From Azospira restricta (lineage in GTDB: Bacteria; Pseudomonadota; Gammaproteobacteria; Burkholderiales; Rhodocyclaceae), in contig NZ_CP064781.1 in assembly GCF_016858125.1 (NCBI RefSeq), positions 2,303,501 through 2,367,500 of the forward strand: 64,000 nt of DNA, written 5' to 3'. The notes beneath the pieces were generated by a model, which was given only the letters and a program-made list of their open reading frames with translations, had not been told where the DNA came from and searched no databases. The translations under genes were made by a program, and so were the position numbers. Of this stretch, positions 35,420-43,371 are shown in pieces. Positions within the stretch are counted from its first letter, which is position 1. The number at the start of each line of letters is the position of its first letter.

Positions 35420-37891
35420 TTGGCCAGGCACGAGGTTTCCTGCTGTCTTGCTGTACCTCTCGTCGGCGGTGCCCTTTTCCTGATCGGCCCGCTCGCGGCG
35501 CATGCCGTGGTGCGGGCCGAAACGTTTTCCGAGGCCGTACCGGCGGCGTCGGCCTTTCCCTCTCCCGTTCTCCGTCTGTCGTCGGCGCTGGCCGCCATCG
35601 GCGGCAGCGCGCCGCTGCCGGCCGAGGCGCCGCCGCTGGCGCTGCAGCTGTCGGCGACGCTGTCGCCGACCGGTGCTGCCGCGGCGCTGCCCGTCGCCGA
35701 GCCGGCGCCGCTTGCCGCGGCGCGCGCCGGCGAGTCGCCGCGGCTCTATGCCGCCGCCGATTCGGCGGCGATTTCAGCCGATGTGGACGACGACGAGGAG
35801 GGTGGCGATGCGCCGACCGGGCCGCCGGTGGTCCTCGGCGAGATGCCCGGACGGCGGCCGCCGCCGCTGCCGGGCGGGCTTGCCGGCCTGCCGCCGGGCG
35901 AGGAGGCGCCGCTGGTGCCGGGCGTTCCCGGCCTGCCGGGAATGCCCTGCATGCCCGGTCTGCCCTGCGTGCCGATGCGGCCGCCGGGCAGTGTCGCCGG
36001 ACCCTACGAGCAGCGCACCGAACCGCCGGCCGGGCTGCCCTTTCCCGACGCCGCGGGGAGTACCGGCGGCCCCGGCCGTCCCGGCGACGGCAAGCCCGAT
36101 GCCGGCATTGCCGGCTCCGGCTGGGGACTTGCGCCGATCCGCTGGGGCGGCAGCGTCGGCGTCCAGATGCGCCGCCAGCAGATGGACGGCGGCTCCTCGT
36201 CGAGCACGGTGGGCCTGTTCAACCTGCGTGCGTCGAGCTACATCTACGAACCGTGGCTGGCGCAGGTCAGCGGCAATCTCGGCATCACCTCCGGGCGCAG
36301 CAGTTCGACCTCGTCGGCGGCGAGCGGTACCGGCAGCTCCGGCAACCAGAGCGACACCCAGAGCACGGTGATCGGCGGCGGCATGCTGCACCTGTTCCCG
36401 ATGAGCCGCTTCCCGTTCATGGCCACCTTCGACCGCAGCGACAGCCGCGCCAACGGCACCTTCGTCAGCACCGACTACACCAACACCCGCATCGGCCTGC
36501 GCCAGAGCTACCGCACCGAGAGCGGCGCGCAGAACGCCTCGCTCGGCTTCGACCGCAGCGTCGTCGAGACCTCGCAGAGCGGGCTGGATACGGTCAATGC
36601 GGTCTACGGCAACTATTCGCACGCCTTCGACAACCAGACGACGCAGATGAACGGCCGCATCTCGCAGAGCCGGCGCGACCTGAACGGCGAGAGCTCGCGG
36701 CTGATCAACTACTACGCGCGCCACACCTACCGTTTCGAGGACAACCTCAACGCCGAGACGAGCACGATGCTCAACGACAACACGCTGAACTACCGCAGCA
36801 ACGGCGTGCTGGCGAACAGCCACGGTCGCTACCTGCAGCTGAATTCGTCGGTTTCCTGGCGGCCGGAGTCGGAGTACGAGGACGAGGTGCATCCGCTGTC
36901 GGTGATCGCCGGCATCAACCTGTTTACGTCGGCGAGCAGCTTCAACAACGAGTCGAGCGAATCGAAGAGCCTCTCCGGCAACGTCTCGGCGACCTACGCC
37001 TACAGCCCGAACCTGACCTTCATGGGCACCGGCCTGGCGACGCGGATCACCAACTCGAACGGCGACCCGCAGCTGCTGACCAATGTCGGCGGTGCGGCGA
37101 CCTACATCGGCGACCCTCTCACTTTCGGGAAATTTTCTTACAATTGGAACGTCGGCGGCAGCGCCAACCGCCAAGGCGGCGGCACCAGTGGCGCCAATCG
37201 CCTGCTGGCAATGCAGGGCAGTCATTCTCTCGGGCGGGATTTTCCGCTGACCACCGCCCAGTCGATCCAGCTCAGCCTGTCGCAGAGCGTCAGCCACAGC
37301 TCGGACCAGCTGATCGGCAACTCGACGACGCTCAACCACACCGCCGGCAGCACCTGGCGGATACAGGGCGGCGACCAGAGCTTCGGCTCGGTCGGCCTCA
37401 GCTTCTCGGACATGGTCACCACCGGCGCCAACGAAGGCCACTACCGCTACCTCTACCTGCAGGTGAACGGCAACGGGCAGCTGTCGCCGCGCTCCTCGCT
37501 GTCGGCCAACCTGACCGTGCAGTGGTCGATGCAGGAGACCCAGCGGCAGGTGACGACCAGCAGCGCCGGCTTCGGCAGCAGCCCGATCTTCACCGACCAG
37601 AACAAGCGCACCAACGTCTTCGGCTCACTCAACTACGCGCATACGCGGGCCTTCGGCGTCTCCGGGCTGCGCTACAACCTGTCGTTCAACGCCAATACGC
37701 AGATGGTCGATTCGCGCCTGCTCGGCGACGTCGCGGCGCAGCCGGAGCGCTTCACCTACTGGCTGGAAAACCGCTTCGACTACCGCATCGGGATGCTCGA
37801 CCTGTCGGCCACCGGAACGATCATCGAGACAGGTGGCAAGAAAAATGCTCAGGTGTTCTTCCGGGCAACCCGGCAGTTCGGAAAATTCTGA
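35420..37891 (+). CDS. Large outer-membrane beta-barrel with Pro/Gly-rich N-terminal region
   Basis: An 823-residue exported protein. After a signal peptide (hydrophobic to about residue 33) comes a low-complexity Ala/Pro region, then a Gly-Pro-rich, collagen-like segment (about 130-235) with two cysteines in GMPCMPGLPCVP. From about 235 on there are many alternating, amphipathic strands (for example FPFMATFDRSDSRAN, LSANLTVQWSMQET) and the chain ends in phenylalanine (RQFGKF), as outer-membrane barrels do. It is a good candidate for the pore that passes cytochromes or electrons through the outer membrane. It does not look like MtrB/PioB. The only in-frame start is TTG at 35420, so the exact N terminus is uncertain. 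Confidence 0.72.
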   Translation: MARHEVSCCLAVPLVGGALFLIGPLAAHAVVRAETFSEAVPAASAFPSPVLRLSSALAAIGGSAPLPAEAPPLALQLSATLSPTGAAAALPVAEPAPLAAARAGESPRLYAAADSAAISADVDDDEEGGDAPTGPPVVLGEMPGRRPPPLPGGLAGLPPGEEAPLVPGVPGLPGMPCMPGLPCVPMRPPGSVAGPYEQRTEPPAGLPFPDAAGSTGGPGRPGDGKPDAGIAGSGWGLAPIRWGGSVGVQMRRQQMDGGSSSSTVGLFNLRASSYIYEPWLAQVSGNLGITSGRSSSTSSAASGTGSSGNQSDTQSTVIGGGMLHLFPMSRFPFMATFDRSDSRANGTFVSTDYTNTRIGLRQSYRTESGAQNASLGFDRSVVETSQSGLDTVNAVYGNYSHAFDNQTTQMNGRISQSRRDLNGESSRLINYYARHTYRFEDNLNAETSTMLNDNTLNYRSNGVLANSHGRYLQLNSSVSWRPESEYEDEVHPLSVIAGINLFTSASSFNNESSESKSLSGNVSATYAYSPNLTFMGTGLATRITNSNGDPQLLTNVGGAATYIGDPLTFGKFSYNWNVGGSANRQGGGTSGANRLLAMQGSHSLGRDFPLTTAQSIQLSLSQSVSHSSDQLIGNSTTLNHTAGSTWRIQGGDQSFGSVGLSFSDMVTTGANEGHYRYLYLQVNGNGQLSPRSSLSANLTVQWSMQETQRQVTTSSAGFGSSPIFTDQNKRTNVFGSLNYAHTRAFGVSGLRYNLSFNANTQMVDSRLLGDVAAQPERFTYWLENRFDYRIGMLDLSATGTIIETGGKKNAQVFFRATRQFGKF

Positions 37892-37939
37892 AAATCCGGA
37901 AGCGGCGGGTTGACGGGATCTGTTTCAAATTAAGGAATC

Positions 37940-38368
37940 ATGATGAAAAAAATGTTGTCAGGCATGAGGGGCGGCCTATTCATGGGCCTGCTGCTGGCGC
38001 TCGCCGCCGTGCTGTTCGTCGATGTCCAGGACGCGCAGGCGGAGTACGGCGACGTGGTGATCAACAACCACTCGGACGGCGCCGGCATGCGCCCGGTGAT
38101 CTTCCCGCACTGGTTCCACCGTGTCCGCTTCGCCTGCAAGGTCTGCCACGCCGACCTCGGCTTCAAGTTCAAGGCCGGCGGCAACGACATCAACATGGTC
38201 AAGATCATCGACGGCCAGTTCTGCGGCGCCTGCCACAACGGCGAGGTGGCGTGGTCGGTCGAGAACTGCAACCTGTGCCATTCCGCCAAGCCGGGCACGC
38301 CCACGCAGGTGCATGAGAGCACCATCCAGAAGCTCGCGCAGCCGGTCGGCGCGCCCCAGAAGAAATAA
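37940..38368 (+). CDS. c7-type triheme cytochrome
   Basis: A 142-residue exported cytochrome. A long signal/anchor (about 10-35) precedes a triheme domain with CKVCH, CGACH and CNLCH. The preceding histidine-rich FPHWFHRVRFACKVCH is typical of c7 domains. It is a close paralogue of the 40945 product (shared GMRPVxFPHWFHRxRF and AWSVExCxLCHS). AAGGAATC precedes the ATG; a second ATG follows at once. It lies 48 bases after the barrel gene and nine bases before the c5-c7 fusion gene. Confidence 0.85.
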   Translation: MMKKMLSGMRGGLFMGLLLALAAVLFVDVQDAQAEYGDVVINNHSDGAGMRPVIFPHWFHRVRFACKVCHADLGFKFKAGGNDINMVKIIDGQFCGACHNGEVAWSVENCNLCHSAKPGTPTQVHESTIQKLAQPVGAPQKK

Positions 38369-38377
38369 GGTGCGGCC

Positions 38378-39394
38378 ATGAAAAAACTGCAACTGATTGC
38401 CTCGATGATGCTCGGTCTTGCCGCCGCGGGAAGCGCTTCCGCCGATTCCGGCAAGGATGTCTATACCAAGGTCTGTGCCGTCTGCCACGCCGGCGGCATC
38501 GCCGCCGCGCCGCGCTTCGGCAATGCCGGCGACTGGGCGCCGCGCATCGCCAAGGGCGTGCCGACGCTGTACCAGAGCGCGCTCAAGGGGACGCCGAAGG
38601 GGATGCCGGCGAAGGGCGGCAACCTGACGCTGCCGGACGCCGACGTCAAGGCCGCGGTCGACTACATGATCGCCGCCGCCGGCGGTGCCAAGGCCGCGGC
38701 GGCCGAGCCGAAGAAGGAAGCGAAGCCCGAGCCGAAGAAGGAAGCGAAGGCTGAAGCCAAGCCCGAGCCGAAGAAGGAAGTCGCCAAGGAGGAGGCGCCC
38801 AAGGCGGCGCCCGCGCCGGCCCCGGTCGCCGTCGCGTCTGCGGCGGCGGAAGCCGCGCCGGCGCCGACGGTCTCGGCCGCCGACGTCAACTCCTTCAACC
38901 GCCTGCTCAAGCCGGCCAGCAAGCGCAACCTGCCGCCGGCCGAGGACGGCATCCACGACCCGTCGAACGACGGCACGCACGCGCTGCAGCCGCCGCTGGC
39001 CGCTTTCGGCAGCCTGCCGAAGAGCTTCGCCGGCAACCGCGTGAACTGGGTCGAGGCGATCAGCACCGGCAAGATCAAGCCGCGCTACGACCGGGTCGAT
39101 GCGACCGCCGAGCCGATCATCATGGACATGAACGTCGTCCGCGAGGTCAAGGGCTCGATGCCGGACGTCGTCTATCCGCACAAGCAGCACACGCAGTGGC
39201 TCGACTGCTCCAACTGCCACCCGGCGATCTTCACGCCGCAGAAGGGCGCCAACCAGATCAGCATGGCGGCGATCCTGCTCGGCGAGAAGTGCGGCGTCTG
39301 CCACGGCAAGGTCGCCTTCCCGGTGTCCGAGTGCCGCCTGTGCCACTCGAAGAAGAAGGATCTGGCGCCGTCGGCTCAGGCGACCGCCAAGTAA
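38378..39394 (+). CDS. Fused c5-like monoheme + c7-type triheme cytochrome
   Basis: A 338-residue exported tetraheme protein made of two modules. A c5-like domain (about 24-105, CAVCH at 33-37, PKGMPAKGGN methionine ligand) matches the 30783 product. A charged, Lys/Glu/Pro linker (about 108-160) is built from EPKKEAK repeats. The C-terminal c7-type domain has CSNCH (about 277), CGVCH and CRLCH. The C-terminal half is paralogous to 40349 and 19779. The fusion suggests that the c5-like and c7 proteins exchange electrons directly. Confidence 0.86.
   Translation: MKKLQLIASMMLGLAAAGSASADSGKDVYTKVCAVCHAGGIAAAPRFGNAGDWAPRIAKGVPTLYQSALKGTPKGMPAKGGNLTLPDADVKAAVDYMIAAAGGAKAAAAEPKKEAKPEPKKEAKAEAKPEPKKEVAKEEAPKAAPAPAPVAVASAAAEAAPAPTVSAADVNSFNRLLKPASKRNLPPAEDGIHDPSNDGTHALQPPLAAFGSLPKSFAGNRVNWVEAISTGKIKPRYDRVDATAEPIIMDMNVVREVKGSMPDVVYPHKQHTQWLDCSNCHPAIFTPQKGANQISMAAILLGEKCGVCHGKVAFPVSECRLCHSKKKDLAPSAQATAK
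38703..38790 (+). repeat. In-gene repeat encoding EPKKEAK linker
   Basis: Three imperfect 24-base units of the type GCC/CCC-GAG-CCG-AAG-AAG-GAA, separated after the second by a 12-base AEAK unit. They encode the flexible linker between the c5-like and c7 domains; copy number may vary between strains. Confidence 0.75.
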
Positions 39395-39413
39395 AAAAAC
39401 CATCGACCAACCG

Positions 39414-39439
39414 CCGGCCGCCTGCGGGCGGCCGGTTTT
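39414..39439 (+). terminator. Hairpin with T-run upstream of the 39454 gene
   Basis: Perfect 9-bp stem CCGGCCGCC / GGCGGCCGG with a TGCG loop, followed by TTTTC. It lies inside the cytochrome operon 14 bases before the next ATG and probably acts as an attenuator. Confidence 0.65.
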
Positions 39440-39453
39440 CGGGGGAAAATACA

Positions 39454-40374
39454 ATGATGAAACGCATCGCCATCGCCGCCGCACTCGCCGCCGCCTTCGC
39501 CTCCGCGCAGGCGCAGACCGCCGCTCCCGCGGCCCCGGACAGCGCTGCCGCGCGCCTGCAGGCGAACACCGCGGCGACGCTCGACAAGGAGCAGTTGGGC
39601 CGCCGCCTGGAGTCGGTCAAGCTGCTGCTCGAAACCTCGTCCGCCGCCCGCCAGATCGAGGCGAGCGGCGACCAGCGCGCGCTCGCCACGCGCGACAAGG
39701 CCCGCGGCCTGTACCGGAACGCCGCCGACGCCTATGCCGCCGGCGACCTCGCGAAGACCAGCCGCCTGCTCGCCGAGACCTCGGTGCTGATGTTCGAGGC
39801 CGTGCGCTACGCGGCACCGGACGAGGTCGTCGCCAAGAAGCTGGAGGCCGACTTCACCGCCCGCAACGAGAGCGTCAAGGCGCTGCTCGCCGCGTACAAG
39901 CGGGTCGCTTCCGAGAAGGGCAGCGCCAAGGGCGTGAGCGAAACCGTTTCCAGTATCGAGAAATCGATCGCCGAGGCCGACAAGCTGGCCGCCGCGAAGA
40001 AGTACGCCGAGGGCCGCGCCGAACTCGACCGCGCCTACCTGGTGGCGAAGGCCGGGATCAGCTCGCTGCGCAGCGGCGACACGCTGGTCCGCTCGCTCAA
40101 CTTCGCGTCGAAGGAAGAGGAGTTCCACTACGAGATCGACCGCAACGAAACGCACAAGATGCTGATCAAGGTCCTGGTCGACGAGAAGCGCGCGACCAAC
40201 CCGCAGCTCGATCAGCAGGTGCAGAACTTCCTCAACAAGGCCGGCGAACTGCGCGCCGCCGCCGATGCCGCCGCCGCGCGCAAGGACTTTGCGCAGGCGG
40301 TCAAGCTGCTCGAGGAATCGACGGCCGAGCTGGTTCGCGCCATCCGCAATGCAGGCGTCTATATCCCGGGTTAA
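39454..40374 (+). CDS. Exported helical protein, unknown function
   Basis: A 306-residue protein with a signal peptide (to about residue 21, AQAQT) and then almost wholly alpha-helical, Ala/Glu/Lys-rich sequence without hemes. Repeated helix-loop units around 60-110 and 255-300 recall TPR-like bundles. It is a distant paralogue of the 49848 product: both share a central EEFHYEIDRNE / DEYAYELRRFD motif and a similar end (VRAIRNAGVYIPG / TRALQALGVPVF). Both flank the cytochrome maturation and cytochrome genes, so a periplasmic assembly or scaffold role is plausible. The family is not recognised. Confidence 0.7.
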   Translation: MMKRIAIAAALAAAFASAQAQTAAPAAPDSAAARLQANTAATLDKEQLGRRLESVKLLLETSSAARQIEASGDQRALATRDKARGLYRNAADAYAAGDLAKTSRLLAETSVLMFEAVRYAAPDEVVAKKLEADFTARNESVKALLAAYKRVASEKGSAKGVSETVSSIEKSIAEADKLAAAKKYAEGRAELDRAYLVAKAGISSLRSGDTLVRSLNFASKEEEFHYEIDRNETHKMLIKVLVDEKRATNPQLDQQVQNFLNKAGELRAAADAAAARKDFAQAVKLLEESTAELVRAIRNAGVYIPG

Positions 40375-40948
40375 GCGCCATCTCTCCCGCTGGCTGGCGG
40401 GGAGCCTGCTCGGGCTCCTCGCCGCCGGAACCGTATTCGCCGGCAACTGGTTGCCGATCGCGAAGGACGGCGTTCATGATCCGCGCTCGCCCGCGGCCAA
40501 GCAGCTGCAGGAGCCGCAGGAAGCGCTCTCCCGGCTGACGCCGGACACCACCGGCAACCAGGTGCGCTGGGTGCAGTCCCTGGAAAAGGGCGAGATCAAC
40601 CCGCGCGAGAAGCTCTTCCCGCAGACCGAGGTGAAGAAGCTCGACCAGGACATCCTGCTCAACCTCAAGGGCGGCATGCCGATCGTGCGCTTCCCGCACA
40701 AGCAGCACACCGAGTGGCTGGACTGCTCGAACTGCCACGACCACCTGTTCGAGCGCGAGACCGGCAAGACCAAGATCTCGATGTTCAACATCCTGCAGGG
40801 CGAACAGTGCGGCGTCTGCCACGGCGCCGTCGCTTTCCCGCTGACCGAGTGCTACCGCTGCCACAGCGTCACCCGGCCGGGGCAGACGAAGAACCTGCCG
40901 ACGCACATGAACCCGCAGTTTCACATGCCCGGGAGGAAGGGGCCGTGA
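40349..40948 (+). CDS. c7-type triheme cytochrome
   Basis: A 199-residue exported cytochrome overlapping the end of the preceding gene by 26 bases. The signal peptide is MQASISRVKRHLSRW followed by a hydrophobic stretch, cleaved near VFA-GNW. The triheme domain has CSNCH, CGVCH and CYRCH, with the upstream motif IVRFPHKQHTEWLDCSNCH. It is paralogous to the C-terminal half of 38378 and to 19779. ATG at 40349 is the only start giving a full signal peptide. Its stop overlaps the GTG start of the next cytochrome. Confidence 0.82.
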   Translation: MQASISRVKRHLSRWLAGSLLGLLAAGTVFAGNWLPIAKDGVHDPRSPAAKQLQEPQEALSRLTPDTTGNQVRWVQSLEKGEINPREKLFPQTEVKKLDQDILLNLKGGMPIVRFPHKQHTEWLDCSNCHDHLFERETGKTKISMFNILQGEQCGVCHGAVAFPLTECYRCHSVTRPGQTKNLPTHMNPQFHMPGRKGP

Positions 40949-41328
40949 TCGCGCGCCTCGTCCTGGCGTTCGCCGCGCTGGCGCTGGCCTTGTTCGTCGA
41001 CATTCCGGACGCGACGGCCGAGTACGCCGACGTCGTCATCAACAAGCGCGCCGAGAAGGAGGGGATGCGGCCGGTGGTCTTCCCGCACTGGTTCCACCGC
41101 ATCCGCTTCCGCTGCAAGGTGTGCCATGCCGAGCTCGGCTTCAAGATGCACGCCGGGTCCAATGATGTGACAATGGCGGCCATCATCGACGGCAAGTTCT
41201 GCGGAGCCTGCCACAACAACGATATCGCCTGGAGCGTCGAGAAGTGCGACCTCTGCCATTCGGGCAAGCGCGGCTTGCCTTCGGGAATCTACGGTGGACA
41301 TGAGACGTCCGGCCCCGGTCGCTGGTAG
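40945..41328 (+). CDS. c7-type triheme cytochrome
   Basis: A 127-residue exported cytochrome with heme motifs CKVCH, CGACH and CDLCH, a paralogue of the 37940 product. GTG at 40945 overlaps the previous stop (GTGA) and is preceded by GGGAGGAAGG. The signal peptide is ALALALFVD-like, cleaved near residue 22. Its 3' end overlaps the start of the next gene by about 30 bases. Confidence 0.85.
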   Translation: MIARLVLAFAALALALFVDIPDATAEYADVVINKRAEKEGMRPVVFPHWFHRIRFRCKVCHAELGFKMHAGSNDVTMAAIIDGKFCGACHNNDIAWSVEKCDLCHSGKRGLPSGIYGGHETSGPGRW

Positions 41329-42289
41329 CGGCCCCGTCCCCGACCGTCGCCGCCGCCGCGCGCTCGGGCTGGCCGCGGCGGCGGCGCTGGTGGCGCTCGC
41401 CGGCTGCTCGCCGGCCGCCGGTCGCCGCCCCGACCTGCAGGCGGACGGCGTCGCCAGCGTCATCGTCCCCGTCCGTTCGCTGGCGATGGCGCGGCTGATC
41501 CTGCGCGTCAATCAGGCCGGCGCGCCGACCTTCGAGGCCGGCGCCTTCGGCGGCTTCACGCCGCTGGTTTTCCCGGTCGACGTCGCCGCGTCGACGCTCG
41601 ACCTGTTCATCGCCGACGCCGGCGTCGGCCGCCTCTACCGCTACGACGCGACCGTCGACGCGATGGCGGTCATCGGCGGCGTCCGCGTCACGCCGCAGAC
41701 GCGGCTGGCCGCGTCGCCCGACGGCTCGGTGCTGGTCAGCGATCCGGCGGCCGGCGGCGCGCTGCGCTTCGACCGCGCCGGCAACCTCGTGCAGCGCATC
41801 GACGCGCGCCTCGGCGCCGCGCGCTACGACGACATCGCGGTCGACCCGGAGAGCGGCCGCTACCTCGCCCTCGACCGCCTGCAGCAGCGGATCGAGGAAG
41901 TGCATCCGGTCGGCAGGAGCGGCGTCGTGCTGGTCGACCGCCAGCTGCCCGACGGCCCGGTCGGCATCGCCCTCGACCGCCGCCTGATCTACGTCAGCGG
42001 CCGCCACTGCGGCTGCGTGGTCGCCATCGACCCGGCCAGCGGCCGGCAGACGACGCTGATCGAGGATCTGCGGGACGTCGGTCCGCTCGCCGCCGGCGGC
42101 GGCTGGCTGGCGATCGCCGACGGCGTGCAGCGCCGCCTGTTCCTCCACCGCGACGGCATGCTGCGCGGCGAACCGTCGTTCGACGCGCTGAAGCTCGTCA
42201 ACCCGCAGGGCCTGGCGATCGTGAACGACACCCTCTACGTCGCCGACGGCGCCGGCCGCAAGGTCTCGGTGTTCCGGCTGAAGCCATGA
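41300..42289 (+). CDS. Beta-propeller lipoprotein
   Basis: A 329-residue protein with an Arg-rich N terminus (DRRRRRALGL, possibly a Tat signal) and a lipobox VALAGC. The rest is a beta-propeller with weak NHL-like repeats such as LVNPQGLAIVNDTLYVADGAG. ATG at 41300 is used; GTG at 41294 is in frame and equally possible. It overlaps the preceding cytochrome gene and the following propeller gene (ATGA), indicating coupling. Role probably as for the other propellers in this cluster. Confidence 0.75.
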   Translation: MRRPAPVAGSGPVPDRRRRRALGLAAAAALVALAGCSPAAGRRPDLQADGVASVIVPVRSLAMARLILRVNQAGAPTFEAGAFGGFTPLVFPVDVAASTLDLFIADAGVGRLYRYDATVDAMAVIGGVRVTPQTRLAASPDGSVLVSDPAAGGALRFDRAGNLVQRIDARLGAARYDDIAVDPESGRYLALDRLQQRIEEVHPVGRSGVVLVDRQLPDGPVGIALDRRLIYVSGRHCGCVVAIDPASGRQTTLIEDLRDVGPLAAGGGWLAIADGVQRRLFLHRDGMLRGEPSFDALKLVNPQGLAIVNDTLYVADGAGRKVSVFRLKP

Positions 42290-43371
42290 GAGCGGCGACC
42301 GTCCTCATCCTCGCGCTGCTGCTCGGCGCCTGCGCGACGAGCGGCGAGAAGCCGGTGCTGCAGTTCGGCGCGCAGGTCGAGATCGGCCGCAAGGGGACGA
42401 TGTTCCCGGCGCAGCAGGCCGAGGAAATCCCGCGCTACATCTACGTCGGCCAGCTCACCGGCGAGGAGAACTTTGTCTGGCCGGAGCCGAAGAAGGACAC
42501 GCTCGGCAGCTTCTTCCGCTGGCTGGTCGGCCTCGTCGGCGGCGACAGCGCGCCGGAGGCGCTGATGCGGCCGCAGCACGGCGCCATCGACGAGTCCGGC
42601 CGCATCCTGATCACCGACATCAGCCGGCAGGCGGTCGCGGTCTTCGATCCGGTGGCCGGCCAGCTGGTGTTCTGGGACAAGGCGGTCGGCTACCAGGGTT
42701 TCGTCGCCCCGGTCGGCATCGCGCTCGGCAGCCAGGGCGACGCCTATGTCGCCGATGCCGAGCTGGCGCTGGTGGCGCGCCTCGACAAGGACGGCAACAG
42801 CCTCGGCGTGTTCGGCCGCGGCATGCTGCAGCGGCCGACCGGCGTCGCCTGGGATGCGAAGCGCAAGCGCCTCTACGTCGCCGACACGCATGCGCACGAC
42901 ATCAAGGTGTTCGACGAGTCCGGCCAGTTCGTCGGCCATTTCGGCGAACGCGGCGACGGCAAGGGCGAGTTCAACTTCCCGACCTTCCTCACGCTCGCCG
43001 GCGACGAGCTGTACGTCAGCGACACGATGAACGCCCGCATCCAGGTGGTTTCCGCCGAGACCGGCGAGTTCCGGCGCAGCCTCGGAACGCGCGGCACCTA
43101 CGTCGGCAACCTGGTGCGGCCGAAGGGGGTCTCGGTCGACGGCGAGGGCAACGTCTACGTGGTCGAGTCGTACCACGACCATCTGCTGGTCTTCAACCGC
43201 CGCGGCGAGTTCCTGATGCCGATCGGCGGCGGCGCGGGACAGGACATCGGGCAGTACTACCTGCCCTCCGGCGTGTGGATCGATGCGCAGAACCGCATCT
43301 TCCTCGCCGATACCTTCAACGGACGCATCGTCGTCTATCAGTTCCTCGGTGGCGGGGCGGAAAATGAATAA
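42286..43371 (+). CDS. NHL-type beta-propeller lipoprotein
   Basis: A 361-residue protein. The lipoprotein signal ends LLLGAC (Cys about residue 15). NHL-type repeats run from about residue 100, for example FVAPVGIALGSQGDAYVADA and LVRPKGVSVDGEGNVYVVES. It resembles the 32025 product and precedes an OmcE-type cytochrome in the same way that 32025 lies between two of them. It overlaps its neighbours at both ends (ATGA with 41300; eight bases with the 11-heme gene). Confidence 0.82.
   Translation: MRAATVLILALLLGACATSGEKPVLQFGAQVEIGRKGTMFPAQQAEEIPRYIYVGQLTGEENFVWPEPKKDTLGSFFRWLVGLVGGDSAPEALMRPQHGAIDESGRILITDISRQAVAVFDPVAGQLVFWDKAVGYQGFVAPVGIALGSQGDAYVADAELALVARLDKDGNSLGVFGRGMLQRPTGVAWDAKRKRLYVADTHAHDIKVFDESGQFVGHFGERGDGKGEFNFPTFLTLAGDELYVSDTMNARIQVVSAETGEFRRSLGTRGTYVGNLVRPKGVSVDGEGNVYVVESYHDHLLVFNRRGEFLMPIGGGAGQDIGQYYLPSGVWIDAQNRIFLADTFNGRIVVYQFLGGGAENE

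Noticed and set aside
35420-37891. MtrCAB-type porin-cytochrome conduit
   Set aside because: No decaheme MtrA-like protein is present and the barrel lacks MtrB-like features; its terminal and plug regions differ.
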